A stretch of DNA of 33,581 nt, taken from the NCBI GenBank assembly GCA_903840385.1, contig CAIMFT010000179.1:1-33581 (forward strand), written 5' to 3'. Under the pieces are notes generated by a model, which worked only from the letters and a program-made list of their open reading frames with translations, was not told the DNA's origin and did no database searches. Every line of letters starts with the position of its first letter. Within the stretch, counting starts at the first letter, position 1. Position numbers and translations under genes: made by a program. Shown here in pieces: positions 1 to 7,709 of this stretch. Source of the DNA: an uncultured Holophagaceae bacterium (lineage in GTDB: Bacteria > Acidobacteriota > Holophagae > Holophagales > Holophagaceae).

Positions 1-122
1 CCGATCTTGTGGATCTTCCCGGTGTAGTAGAGGATGCGCTCCGTGGTGGTGGTCTTGCCGGCATCGATATGCGCCATGATGCCGATGTTCCGGTAGCGCT
101 CGAGGGGGGTGTGACGGGCCAC
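1..122 (-). CDS. fusA: Elongation factor G, N-terminal fragment (cut by window edge)
   Basis: This is the first 40 codons of EF-G, the GTPase that drives ribosomal translocation. The translation contains [20 protein letters not shown], the EF-G P-loop (AHIDAGKTT) near residue 20. The start is a GTG at 122, chosen because AGGAGG lies 5 nt upstream and because [14 protein letters not shown] fits the usual EF-G N-terminus. It is the third gene of the str operon after rpsL and rpsG. It is separated from rpsG by 92 nt containing a perfect terminator-like hairpin, so its expression may be partly uncoupled from the ribosomal protein genes. The rest of the gene lies outside the window. Confidence 0.96.
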   Translation of the reverse strand, partial: MARHTPLERYRNIGIMAHIDAGKTTTTERILYYTGKIHKI

Positions 123-148
123 TGCGGCCTCCTAGGGGGTATTGGGGA

Positions 149-168
149 TTCAACAAGCAGTTCAACAA
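149..168. repeat. Direct repeat of TTGTTGAA upstream of fusA
   Basis: Two copies of ttcaacaa (TTGTTGAA on the coding strand) lie 12 bp apart, between the rpsG-fusA hairpin and the fusA ribosome-binding site. They could be part of a fusA promoter, since TTGAAC resembles a -35 element, or of a leader structure. No good -10 element was found, so the role is open. Confidence 0.4.
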
Positions 169-170
169 CC

Positions 171-205
171 CTAAAAATGGGGCGCCTATGGCGCCCCATT
201 TTTAG
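171..205 (-). terminator. Perfect 16-bp hairpin between rpsG and fusA
   Basis: The arms 171-186 and 190-205 are exactly complementary around a 3-nt loop. The GC core (GGGGCGCC/GGCGCCCC) is followed in the operon direction by ATTTTTAG, which gives the form of an intrinsic terminator. It sits inside the str operon, 9 nt past the rpsG stop codon, so it more likely attenuates than fully ends transcription, unless fusA has its own promoter. Confidence 0.75.
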
Positions 206-214
206 AGCAAGTTA

Positions 215-688
<474 letters not shown>

Positions 689-695
689 TCACCTC

Positions 696-1094
696 CTACT
701 TCTTCTTGGCCGGAGCGGCACCGGCCTTGGGCCGCTTCGCACCGTACTTGGAACGGGACTGGTTGCGACCGGCGACGCCAGTGGCGTCAAGGGTGCCGCG
801 CACCACGTGGTAGCGCACACCGGGCAGGTCCTTCACGCGGCCGCCGCGGATGAGCACAATGCTGTGCTCCTGCAGGTTGTGGCCAACGCCCGGGATGTAG
901 GTGGTGCACTCGATGCCGTTGGTCAGGCGCACGCGGGCCACCTTCCGGAGGGCCGAGTTCGGCTTCTTCGGGGTGGTGGTGAACACGCGGGTGCAGACGC
1001 CACGCTTCTGCGGGCAGGCGTCGAGCGCGGGGCTCTTCGTCTTGTTCTGGAAGGTCTTCCGCCCAATGCGGATTAGCTGATTGATGGTAGGCAC
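696..1094 (-). CDS. rpsL: 30S ribosomal protein S12
   Basis: S12 lies at the decoding centre of the 30S subunit and affects accuracy and streptomycin response. The 132-aa product has the family signature [18 protein letters not shown] near residues 40-57, the [10 protein letters not shown] loop and the [10 protein letters not shown] segment. Both lysines typical of streptomycin-sensitive S12 (in KKPNS and in the RVKDLPGV loop) are present. The start is a GTG at 1094, because AGGAGG lies 5 nt upstream and MPTINQLIR is the usual N-terminus. A nearby upstream ATG is out of frame. It is the first gene of the str operon, about 100 nt downstream of a candidate promoter. Confidence 0.98.
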   Translation of the reverse strand: MPTINQLIRIGRKTFQNKTKSPALDACPQKRGVCTRVFTTTPKKPNSALRKVARVRLTNGIECTTYIPGVGHNLQEHSIVLIRGGRVKDLPGVRYHVVRGTLDATGVAGRNQSRSKYGAKRPKAGAAPAKKK

Positions 1095-1202
1095 ACCATC
1101 CTCCTAGGAAGGCACCGGTGGATCCGGGCCTGGGCCCGAGAGGTTCCGCGGGGAACATCGGACGGATAAATCCTGCGCCGGCCCACGGGGCCGGAACCAT
1201 CT

Positions 1203-1230
1203 AGGCTATCTGAAAAGCCCTGAAAGTCAA
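1203..1230 (-). promoter_or_regulatory. Candidate σ70-type promoter of the str operon
   Basis: On the minus strand TTGACT (1230-1225) and TAGCCT (1208-1203) are separated by 16 bp. It lies just after the stop codon of the upstream zinc-ribbon gene. It would give a leader of roughly 100 nt before rpsL. The -35 is a 5/6 match to TTGACA and the -10 a 4/6 match to TATAAT. Confidence 0.55.
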
Positions 1231-1234
1231 CGGA

Positions 1235-1528
1235 TCACACGGCAGGGGAGCCGGAGCCGACCGGCCCGGAGCCCGCCAGGGGGCAGCCGCAGCCGCCTGC
1301 CCCGCAGCCATGGCTGGGTTTCGGGGCCTCGGCAGAGGGGCTTGGCTCGGAGGCCGCACCCTTGTACCAGCCGCCACCCGACAGGGAGAAGGCCGCCACG
1401 GACAGCTGGCGCCGCATGCCCTCGGGGGCCTGGCAGGCCGGGCACGCATGGACCTCGGGGGCAGACAGGCTCTCCAGCCTCTCTTCGGACTGGCCACAAC
1501 CTTCGCAACGGTATTCGTAAAGGGGCAT
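1235..1528 (-). CDS. FmdB-family zinc ribbon protein
   Basis: This 97-aa protein begins MPLYEYRCEGCG, the hallmark of the FmdB/CxxC_CxxC_SSSS family of small putative regulatory zinc-ribbon proteins. A zinc site is suggested by C8/C11 and C29/C32. Residues 50-97 are low complexity and end with extra cysteines (C75, C80, C82), which could add a second metal site or a disulfide. The start at 1528 has AGGAG about 9 nt upstream. Longer in-frame extensions have no family support. It is co-oriented with the str operon but separated from it by that operon's own promoter. The molecular role of the family is not established. Confidence 0.85.
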   Translation of the reverse strand: MPLYEYRCEGCGQSEERLESLSAPEVHACPACQAPEGMRRQLSVAAFSLSGGGWYKGAASEPSPSAEAPKPSHGCGAGGCGCPLAGSGPVGSGSPAV

Positions 1529-1564
1529 GGCAGACTTCTCCTGGGAATTGTCCCCGAACCGATG

Positions 1565-1593
1565 ATCATATTCCGAACCTGAGATGCCGTCAC
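1565..1593 (-). promoter_or_regulatory. Candidate promoter of the FmdB-type gene
   Basis: TATGAT at 1570-1565 is a 5/6 match to the -10 consensus, with GTGACG 17 bp upstream (1593-1588) as a weak -35. It lies in the 55-bp divergent gap and extends into the start of the heptose gene on the other strand. Confidence 0.45.
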
Positions 1594-2072
1594 CGACCCT
1601 TTTCTTCCAGACCCCCGAAGCCTTCCTCGCGGCCATCCCGCGCCCGGGGCGCCTGTGCTTCACCAATGGCTGCTTCGACCTGATCCACCCCGGCCACGTC
1701 CAGTACCTGGCCGACGCCCGGGCCCTGGGGGACTTCCTGGTGGTGGGCCTGAACAGCGATGCCTCCGTGGCGCGCCTGAAGGGCGCCGCCCGGCCCCTGC
1801 AGGACGAGGCCGCCCGGGCCGCCGTGCTCCTGGGCCTGCGCAGCGTGGATGCCGTGGTGCGCTTCGACGAGGACACCCCCCTGGAGCTGATCCGGGCCCT
1901 CCAGCCCGACGTGCTGGTGAAGGGCGGCGACTACACCCCAGAGACCGTGGTGGGCCGCGAGGATGTGGAGGCCAGGGGTGGCAGCCTCGTGCTGATCCCC
2001 TTCCTGCCCGGCCACAGCACCTCGCGCATCGAGGCTCGTATCCGCACGGGGCGAGGCGTCACGCTGGAATAG
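1584..2072 (+). CDS. rfaE2: D-glycero-β-D-manno-heptose 1-phosphate adenylyltransferase (RfaE2 / HldE C-domain)
   Basis: The product (162 aa) matches the stand-alone nucleotidyltransferase half of HldE, which makes ADP-heptose or a related nucleotide-heptose for LPS core synthesis in the cytoplasm. The signature [18 protein letters not shown], with the catalytic HxGH at residues 35-38, is followed by [21 protein letters not shown], the VKGGDY motif and a C-terminal STSRI. No kinase domain is fused, so the HldE kinase half must be encoded elsewhere. The start ATG has no clear Shine-Dalgarno. A CATATT hexamer lies 11 nt upstream, so a very short leader is possible. Confidence 0.92.
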   Translation: MPSPTLFFQTPEAFLAAIPRPGRLCFTNGCFDLIHPGHVQYLADARALGDFLVVGLNSDASVARLKGAARPLQDEAARAAVLLGLRSVDAVVRFDEDTPLELIRALQPDVLVKGGDYTPETVVGREDVEARGGSLVLIPFLPGHSTSRIEARIRTGRGVTLE

Positions 2073-2190
2073 CGTCGCCCGGAAAAGTAAGAAAGATTCA
2101 ACTTCCTAGTCCATTCGGTGGAAGCGCAGGAGGTGGGCCTTCGCTAGCCTGGGGGTGCCCCTGCCGGGGCTTCATCCACCAGGAGACGCC

Positions 2191-2781
2191 ATGCGCCAGA
2201 CCCTCACCCTTGCTGCCTTGCTCGCAGGTTCAGCTCTCTCGGCCCAGACCCCAACCATCAGCCTCGCCACCGGCCTCTCGCTGCCCATGGGCGACCTGAA
2301 GGACCGGGCGGACTTCGGCACCAACCAGTTCTTCGGGACCCACCTTGGCGGCCAGCTGGACTTCGCCATCACCAGCCGCCATGCGGTGCGCGCCCAGCTG
2401 ACCTACCAGCACTTCCCTGGGTCGAGCTGGGGCGGGTTCGCCGCCTCCAGGAACGACTTCGGAGCGCTGCAGGCGGGTGCCGACTGGGTCTACCAGCTCG
2501 AGCAGCCCTACCGGGGCTGGTACACCCTCGCTGGCGCCAGCCTGAACCAGGTCAAGGACAGCTGGGACTACGTCAACAGTGCCGGCCGACGGGTCAGCGG
2601 CAGCTCCAGCCAGGGCGGCAAGCTGGGTGTGCGCGGCGGCGGGGGCTACGCTTTCAGCCGCCGGTTCGCCCTGGAGGGGACCCTCAACCAGATCTTCGTG
2701 GACGCCCATGGGGGAGACGGCTTCGGCTTCGACACGGCCACCTGGATCCAGGTCAGTGCGGTCTTCCACTTTGGCCGGTAA
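2191..2781 (+). CDS. Small outer-membrane β-barrel protein, function unknown
   Basis: The 196-aa product has a clear signal peptide (MRQTLTLAALLAGSALSA, likely cleaved before Q19). It then shows alternating hydrophobic and polar strands rich in Gly, Tyr and Phe, such as GGQLDFAITSRHAVRAQLTY and LGVRGGGGYAFSRRFALEG. The chain ends in a strand-like VSAVFHFGR. This is the pattern of an 8-10 stranded barrel of the OmpA/OmpX-like type. AGGAG lies 5 nt before the ATG at 2191, and earlier in-frame starts would spoil the signal peptide. It is followed by a strong bidirectional terminator. The substrate is unknown. Confidence 0.8.
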   Translation: MRQTLTLAALLAGSALSAQTPTISLATGLSLPMGDLKDRADFGTNQFFGTHLGGQLDFAITSRHAVRAQLTYQHFPGSSWGGFAASRNDFGALQAGADWVYQLEQPYRGWYTLAGASLNQVKDSWDYVNSAGRRVSGSSSQGGKLGVRGGGGYAFSRRFALEGTLNQIFVDAHGGDGFGFDTATWIQVSAVFHFGR

Positions 2782-2792
2782 TCCAGGCCCAG

Positions 2793-2830
2793 ACGCAGAA
2801 ACGGGCCGCAAAAGCGGCCCGTTTCTGCGT
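2793..2830. terminator. Bidirectional intrinsic terminator
   Basis: A perfect 17-bp stem (2793-2809 with 2814-2830) closes on an AAAA loop and has a GC-rich core. It lies between two convergent genes, the barrel protein ending at 2781 and glutamine synthetase ending at 2842. It can serve both strands, although its T-tracts (GTTTCTG) are short. Confidence 0.85.
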
Positions 2831-2841
2831 GCGGCTGGAAA

Positions 2842-5001
2842 CTAGACCAGCGGGGACAGCAGCTGCCAGTACTTGGGCAGGGGCCAGAGGTCGGCGTCAC
2901 AAGCTTCTTCCAGCAGGTCGAGCACTTCGCGCAGGGCGTGCTTGGACTGGTTGACGCTGTTGCCGAAGGCCTCGGTGCGGGCGTGCAGGTCCTCGAGGGC
3001 CTCGGCGGCGACCAGGGCCTCCTTCATGGCGGCGAGGCGGGACTGGGCCTCCCCGGCCAGGGTGGCCTGGGTCTGCAGGGCGTTCTTCAGGGTCGCAGGC
3101 ACATTGATGCCCACCGCAGCGAGCTTGGCCAGGGTGTCGGCCCGGGCCCCGAGGTCCGCCGTGATGGAGGGCAGGATCTGGGTCTCGGCCATCTCGCGCA
3201 GGACCTGGGTCTCGATGGCAATGGCCTTCTGGTACTGCTCGTGGCGGATGTGGAGGCGGGACTCCAGCTCACCCTCGGAGAGGATGCCGCGGTCCGAGAA
3301 GACAGCCTTCACTGCGGGCTGCTCCCAGATGTGGAGGGCAGCGACGGTGTCCTTGGCGTGGGGCAGGCCCCGGCGCTCAGCCTCGACCTTCCACTCGTCC
3401 GAGTAGCCGTTGCCCTCGAAGCGGATGGCCTTGGTCTCGATGATGGCCTGGCGCACCACGGTCATGACGGCGGCCTTGAGCTCCTTGCCGGCCTTGAGCT
3501 CGGCCGCCAGCTTGGCGTTGAGCTCTTCCAGGGCCTCGGCCACGGCCGCGTTGATGACCGTCAGGGGCAGACCGATAGGCTGGCTGGAGCCCACCGCGCG
3601 GAACTCGAACTTGTTGCCCGTGAACGCGAAGGGGCTGGTGCGGTTGCGGTCCGTGGCGTCCTTCTCGATGCGGGGCAGGTTGCCAATGCCCAGGTCGATG
3701 ATGCCCTGGATGGAGACGTTGGCCACGTCACCACTCTCGATGGCATCCAGGATGTGGTTCAGCTGGGCGCCGAGGAAGGCGGACATGATGGCCGGGGGCG
3801 CCTCGTTGGCGCCAAGGCGGTGGTCGTTGCCGGCGCTGGCGATGCAGGCGCGGAGCAGGCCGCCGTGGGTGTGGATGGCCTTCAGGGTGGCGCTGAGGAA
3901 GTAGAGGAACTGCAGGTTCTCCTCGGGCGTCTTGCCGGGCTCCATCAGGTTGTGGCCCTCGTCCGTGGCGATGCTCCAGTTCACGTGCTTGCCGCTGCCG
4001 TTGACGCCGGCAAAGGGCTTCTCGTGGAGCAGGATGGCCAGGCCGTGACGCTCACCGACAGACTTGAGGATCTCCATCAGCAGCTGGTTGTGGTCGCTGG
4101 CGAGGTTGGCAGCTTCGTAGATCGGCGCGATCTCGAACTGGTTGGGGGCCACCTCGTTGTGGCGGGTCTTGGCGGGGATGCCCAGCTTGAAGCACTCCAG
4201 CTCGACCTCCTGCATGAAGCCCAGGACGCGCTCCTTGATGCTGCCGAAGTAGTGGTCCTCAAGCTCCTGGCCCTTGGGCGGCTTGGCGCCCTGGAGGGTG
4301 CGGTTGGCGAACATGAGGTCGGGCCGCTGCTGGGCCAGCTCCAGGTCCACCGCGAAGTACTCCTGCTCGGGGCCGCACTGGGCCACGACGGACTCGGCGT
4401 TCACGCCGAAGAACTTGAGGGCGGCAACGGCCTGCTCAGAGACCACGCCCATGGAGCGCAGGAGGGGCACCTTGTGATCCAGCGCCTCGCCGTGGTAGCC
4501 GATGAAGGCGGTGGGGATGCAGAGGGTCTTGCCGAGCGGACCCTCCATGAGGAAGGCCGGGCTGGCGGGGTCCCAGGCGGTGTAGCCGCGGGCCTCGAAG
4601 GTGGCGCGCAGGCCACCGCTGGGGAAGGAGCTGGCGTCCGGCTCGCCCTGGATGAGCATGCTGCCGCTGAAGCGCTCCGTCACCTGACCCGGCTCGTCCC
4701 ACATGATGAAGGCGTCGTGCTTCTCAGCGGTGGCGCCGGTCATGGGCAGGAACCAGTGGGTGAAGTGGGTGCAGCCCTGCTCGATGGCCCACTCCTTCAT
4801 GGCCAGAGCAACGCTCTTGGCCACCTCCGGCGAGAGGGGCTCGCTGCGCTTCAGGGACTGGCGGTAGGACTTGTAGACGTCCTTCTGCAGCCGCTCGCGC
4901 ATGGTGCGCTCGCTGAAGGTGTTGCAGCCGAAGTACTGGCTGATCTTGATCTGGTCCAGCCGTGAGATGCTGGCGTTGTCTGATGCCTGGGCCTTGGCCA
5001 C
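2842..5001 (-). CDS. glnN: Glutamine synthetase type III
   Basis: GSIII makes glutamine from glutamate, ammonia and ATP in the cytoplasm. The 719-aa length is typical of GSIII, against about 450 aa for GSI. Motifs include HWFLPMTG near residue 83, the RHNEVAPNQFEIAPIYE segment with metal-binding and catalytic residues, the NGSGKHVNWS segment around residue 330, and EFRAVGSSQPIGLPL. The start is a GTG at 5001 preceded by a G-rich run (GGGGGGGA) that may serve as the ribosome-binding site. The gene is monocistronic. Its promoter region (5002-5060) has two TATGAAAC copies 10 bp apart and a TAACCT hexamer at 5031-5026. No PII or ammonium transporter gene is nearby. Confidence 0.96.
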   Translation of the reverse strand: MAKAQASDNASISRLDQIKISQYFGCNTFSERTMRERLQKDVYKSYRQSLKRSEPLSPEVAKSVALAMKEWAIEQGCTHFTHWFLPMTGATAEKHDAFIMWDEPGQVTERFSGSMLIQGEPDASSFPSGGLRATFEARGYTAWDPASPAFLMEGPLGKTLCIPTAFIGYHGEALDHKVPLLRSMGVVSEQAVAALKFFGVNAESVVAQCGPEQEYFAVDLELAQQRPDLMFANRTLQGAKPPKGQELEDHYFGSIKERVLGFMQEVELECFKLGIPAKTRHNEVAPNQFEIAPIYEAANLASDHNQLLMEILKSVGERHGLAILLHEKPFAGVNGSGKHVNWSIATDEGHNLMEPGKTPEENLQFLYFLSATLKAIHTHGGLLRACIASAGNDHRLGANEAPPAIMSAFLGAQLNHILDAIESGDVANVSIQGIIDLGIGNLPRIEKDATDRNRTSPFAFTGNKFEFRAVGSSQPIGLPLTVINAAVAEALEELNAKLAAELKAGKELKAAVMTVVRQAIIETKAIRFEGNGYSDEWKVEAERRGLPHAKDTVAALHIWEQPAVKAVFSDRGILSEGELESRLHIRHEQYQKAIAIETQVLREMAETQILPSITADLGARADTLAKLAAVGINVPATLKNALQTQATLAGEAQSRLAAMKEALVAAEALEDLHARTEAFGNSVNQSKHALREVLDLLEEACDADLWPLPKYWQLLSPLV

Positions 5002-5029
5002 GGGTCCCCCCCAAAAGGACGTTAAAGGT

Positions 5030-5047
5030 TATGAAACCATATGAAAC
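5030..5047. repeat. Direct repeat TATGAAAC in the glnN upstream region
   Basis: TATGAAAC occurs at 5030-5037 and 5040-5047, one helical turn apart and 30 bp before the glnN start. It is AT-rich against the GC-rich background, so it may be a regulator site or part of the promoter. Confidence 0.35.
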
Positions 5048-5138
5048 TGGACCGATACCCGCTGCTCGGAAGCGGTCATCGGATTTCCATGTCCATCTGG
5101 ATCCTGCGATCCAGACCCAGGATAACAGGATTCCCCCT

Positions 5139-5321
5139 GTGACCACAGGGTTTTTGGGCGACCCCCGGGCCCAGGCCCTCCTCGAATCCCTCCGCCAGAT
5201 CCAGGCTGGACTCCCTCGCCCCCCGGCGCAGGCCTGGGAAAGAGTCGTCTTTTGCGAGGCCTTCGACCACCCGGAGCCCGGAGCCCGCATCCGCTCCTTC
5301 CTGGAAGGCGAGAGGTCCTAG
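5139..5321 (+). CDS. Possible 60-aa protein upstream of nadA
   Basis: An open frame running up to 9 nt before nadA can be read from a GTG at 5139 with AGGA about 8 nt upstream. It encodes 60 aa (VTTGFLGDPRAQALLESLRQ at the start), with an amphipathic helix and the segment AWERVVFCEAFDHPEPGARI. The frame is open further upstream to 4962, but that part overlaps the glnN start and its promoter region. Composition looks coding, with C or G favoured at third positions. I do not recognise a family. It could be spurious. Short distance and shared orientation would put it in a transcription unit with nadA. Confidence 0.42.
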   Translation: MTTGFLGDPRAQALLESLRQIQAGLPRPPAQAWERVVFCEAFDHPEPGARIRSFLEGERS

Positions 5322-5324
5322 AAT
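5319..5324 (+). promoter_or_regulatory. -10-like TAGAAT immediately before nadA
   Basis: TAGAAT ends 6 nt before the nadA ATG and there is no Shine-Dalgarno. Transcription would begin at or next to the start codon, giving a leaderless mRNA. No clear -35 was seen. Confidence 0.4.
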
Positions 5325-5330
5325 GGCTCC

Positions 5331-6299
5331 ATGGATCTGACCGCCCCCTACGTCCCCGACCTGGAAAGCATCCCCGCCGGCCTCGACCTGCCGGCCGAGA
5401 TCCGTCGCCTCAAGGCCGAGCGCAAGGCCGTCCTCCTGGCCCACTACTACCAGGAGCCCGAGATCCAGGACCTGGCCGACTTCGTGGGCGACAGCCTGCA
5501 ACTGAGCCAGCAGGCCGCCCGGGCCGATGCCGACGTGATCACCTTCTGCGGCGTCCACTTCATGGCCGAGACCGCCAAGATCCTGAACCCCGCCCGCACC
5601 GTGGTGATCCCCGACATGGACGCCGGCTGCAGCCTGGCGGATCGGTGCCCTGCTGACTACTTTGCCGAGTGGCTGAAGCAGTACCCGGACCACGCCGTGG
5701 TCAGCTACATCAACTGCTCCGCCGGCGTGAAGGCGCTCAGCACCATCATCTGCACCAGCAGCAACGCTGAGCGCGTGGTGAACAGCCTGCCGCAGGACCG
5801 CAAGGTGGTCTTCGCCCCGGACCGCCACCTGGGCAAGTGGGTGACGAAGCAGACGGGCCGGGACATGGTCCTGTTTCCAGGCTTCTGCATCGTGCACGAG
5901 CAGTTCACCGCCAAGCGCCTGGCCGTCCTCAAGGCCCAGCATCCCGAGGCCAAGCTCATCGCCCACCCCGAGTGCGACGCCACGGTGAGCCAGCTGGCGG
6001 ACTTCGTGGGCTCCACAGCGGCCCTCTTGAACTATGTCGCCACGGACCCCGCCCAGGCCTTCATCGTGGCCACCGAGGCCGGCATCCTCCACCAGATGCG
6101 CCAGCGGCGCCCCAGCGCCGAGCTCATCCCGGCGCCCGCCGACAGCGGCTGCAACTGCAGCCTCTGCCCCTACATGAAGCTGAACAGCCTGGAGAAGCTC
6201 TACCTCTGCCTCCGGGACCTGCAGCCGGAGATCCACCTCGAGGAGGGCCTGCGCCTCCGCGCCCTGAAGCCCCTGGAGCGGATGCTCGCCCTGGGCTGA
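5331..6299 (+). CDS. nadA: Quinolinate synthase A
   Basis: NadA condenses iminoaspartate with dihydroxyacetone phosphate to quinolinate, the [4Fe-4S]-dependent step of de novo NAD synthesis. The 322-aa protein has LAHYYQ near residue 37, [17 protein letters not shown] (C73), [29 protein letters not shown] (C186) and the C-terminal [17 protein letters not shown] with C279. C73, C186 and C279 match the spacing of the three cluster ligands of the family. A second ATG 7 nt upstream runs into a stop after five codons, so the ATG at 5331 is the start. No nadB or nadC lies nearby. Confidence 0.97.
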   Translation: MDLTAPYVPDLESIPAGLDLPAEIRRLKAERKAVLLAHYYQEPEIQDLADFVGDSLQLSQQAARADADVITFCGVHFMAETAKILNPARTVVIPDMDAGCSLADRCPADYFAEWLKQYPDHAVVSYINCSAGVKALSTIICTSSNAERVVNSLPQDRKVVFAPDRHLGKWVTKQTGRDMVLFPGFCIVHEQFTAKRLAVLKAQHPEAKLIAHPECDATVSQLADFVGSTAALLNYVATDPAQAFIVATEAGILHQMRQRRPSAELIPAPADSGCNCSLCPYMKLNSLEKLYLCLRDLQPEIHLEEGLRLRALKPLERMLALG

Positions 6300-6308
6300 G
6301 TGGCGTAA

Positions 6309-6342
6309 CCATTCTGGCCGGGGCGAATCCCGGCCAGAATGG
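6309..6342 (+). promoter_or_regulatory. Perfect 14-bp hairpin abutting the aroG start codon
   Basis: Arms 6309-6322 and 6329-6342 (CCATTCTGGCCGGG) pair exactly around a 6-nt loop and end 3 nt before the ATG at 6346. There is no T-tract. It may end nadA transcription, or it may hide the only purine-rich segment (GAATGGGG) before aroG. The second arm also contains CAGAAT 5 nt before the ATG, a possible -10 for a leaderless aroG message. Confidence 0.6.
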
Positions 6343-6345
6343 GGC

Positions 6346-7698
6346 ATGGCGTCCTGGAATCCCCACAGCTGGCAGCACCACCCGGCCCTCCAGCAGCCGG
6401 TCTACGAGGATCCCTCCGCCCTGGAGGGCGCCCTCGCCCGCCTGCGCCGCCTGCCGCCCCTGGTGGTACCCCAGGAGGTGGACCGTCTCCGGACCCTGCT
6501 GGCCGAGGCCGCAGAAGGCCGGCGCTTCCTCCTGCAGGGCGGCGACTGCGCCGAGCAGTTCCAGGACTGCACCCCGGAGGCCATCGAAGGCAAACTCCGG
6601 GTGCTCCTTCAGATGTCTGTGGCCCTCACCCACGGTGGCCGCAAGCCGGTGATCCGGGTGGGCCGCATCGCCGGCCAGTTCGCCAAGCCCCGCAGCAGCG
6701 CCACCGAGGAGCTCGGGGGCCGCACCCTCCCCAGCTACCGGGGGGATCTCATCAACGGCCCGGAACCAGCGGAGACCTCACGCCGACCCGACCCGGAGCG
6801 CCTCCTGCAGGCCTACTTCCATGCCACCGCCACCCTGAACCACCTGCGGGCCTTGGCGGCGGGCGGCTTTGCCGACCTGCACCACCCGGAGCGCTGGGGA
6901 CTGCCTGGGGCTACCGGAGAGGTGCCCGCCTACCGCCGGACCCTGGAGCAAGTGAAGGAGTCCCTCGACTTCCTCGAGGCCCTCGGCGGCGTGCAGCGGG
7001 AGGTGCTGGAGCGCATCGACTTCTTCACCAGCCACGAGGCCCTGCTCCTTCCCTACGAGGAGGCCCTCACCCGGTGGGTCGAGGCGGGGGCTGGCCACTA
7101 CAACCTGGGCGCTCATACCCTGTGGGTGGGGGAGCGCACCCGCCAGCTGGACGGAGCCCACATCGAGTACCTGCGGGGCATCCGCAACCCCCTTGGAGTG
7201 AAGGTGGGACCCTCGGCCAGCCCGGCGGACCTCAGCGCCCTGCTGGACCGCCTGGACCCGAGCCGGGAGCCTGGGCGGATCACCGTCATCCCGCGCTTCG
7301 GCGCCGAGCGGATCCAGGGAGCCCTGCCCCCCCTCCTCCGGGCGGTCCAGGCCTCCGGTCACCCGGTGCTCTGGAGCTGCGATCCCATGCATGGCAACGG
7401 CGCCAGCGTCCTGGTGGACCTGGGCGGGGGCGCCACCCGGACCATGAAGACCCGGGACTTCGGGGCCATCCTCTCGGAGCTCAAGCAGGCCTTTGAGATC
7501 CACCGGGCCCACGGCTCCCACCTCGGCGGCGTCCACATCGAGCTCACGGGCGAGGCGGTCACGGAGTGCACCGGGGGCACGGAAGGGCCCTCCCGCACGG
7601 ACCTGGCCAAGGCCTACCAGACGGGCTGTGACCCCCGCCTCAACGGCACCCAGAGCCTCGAGATGGCCTTCCTCATCGCGGGCCTGATGCGGGCCTGA
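6346..7698 (+). CDS. aroG: Class II 3-deoxy-7-phosphoheptulonate (DAHP) synthase
   Basis: This enzyme joins phosphoenolpyruvate and erythrose 4-phosphate in the first step of aromatic amino acid synthesis. The 450-aa length and the N-terminal WNPHSWQHHPALQQP are typical of the class II (plant/mycobacterial) type. Other motifs are FLLQGGDCAEQF (residues 61-72, metal-binding C68), VIRVGRIAGQFAKPRS, FFTSHEALLLPYE, HTLWVGERTRQLDGAH, RNPLGVKVGP, CDPMHGN and HIELTGEAVTECTGG. The start fits the family N-terminus well. No ordinary Shine-Dalgarno is present outside the hairpin that abuts the start. No other aro gene is adjacent. Confidence 0.95.
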   Translation: MASWNPHSWQHHPALQQPVYEDPSALEGALARLRRLPPLVVPQEVDRLRTLLAEAAEGRRFLLQGGDCAEQFQDCTPEAIEGKLRVLLQMSVALTHGGRKPVIRVGRIAGQFAKPRSSATEELGGRTLPSYRGDLINGPEPAETSRRPDPERLLQAYFHATATLNHLRALAAGGFADLHHPERWGLPGATGEVPAYRRTLEQVKESLDFLEALGGVQREVLERIDFFTSHEALLLPYEEALTRWVEAGAGHYNLGAHTLWVGERTRQLDGAHIEYLRGIRNPLGVKVGPSASPADLSALLDRLDPSREPGRITVIPRFGAERIQGALPPLLRAVQASGHPVLWSCDPMHGNGASVLVDLGGGATRTMKTRDFGAILSELKQAFEIHRAHGSHLGGVHIELTGEAVTECTGGTEGPSRTDLAKAYQTGCDPRLNGTQSLEMAFLIAGLMRA

Positions 7699-7709
7699 GG
7701 TCCCTCGGC

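Noticed and set aside
2938..4965. 675-aa open frame on the plus strand opposite glutamine synthetase
   Set aside because: It is an antisense shadow of a clear gene in GC-rich DNA. The translation is a run of G, L, V, D and A without family motifs.
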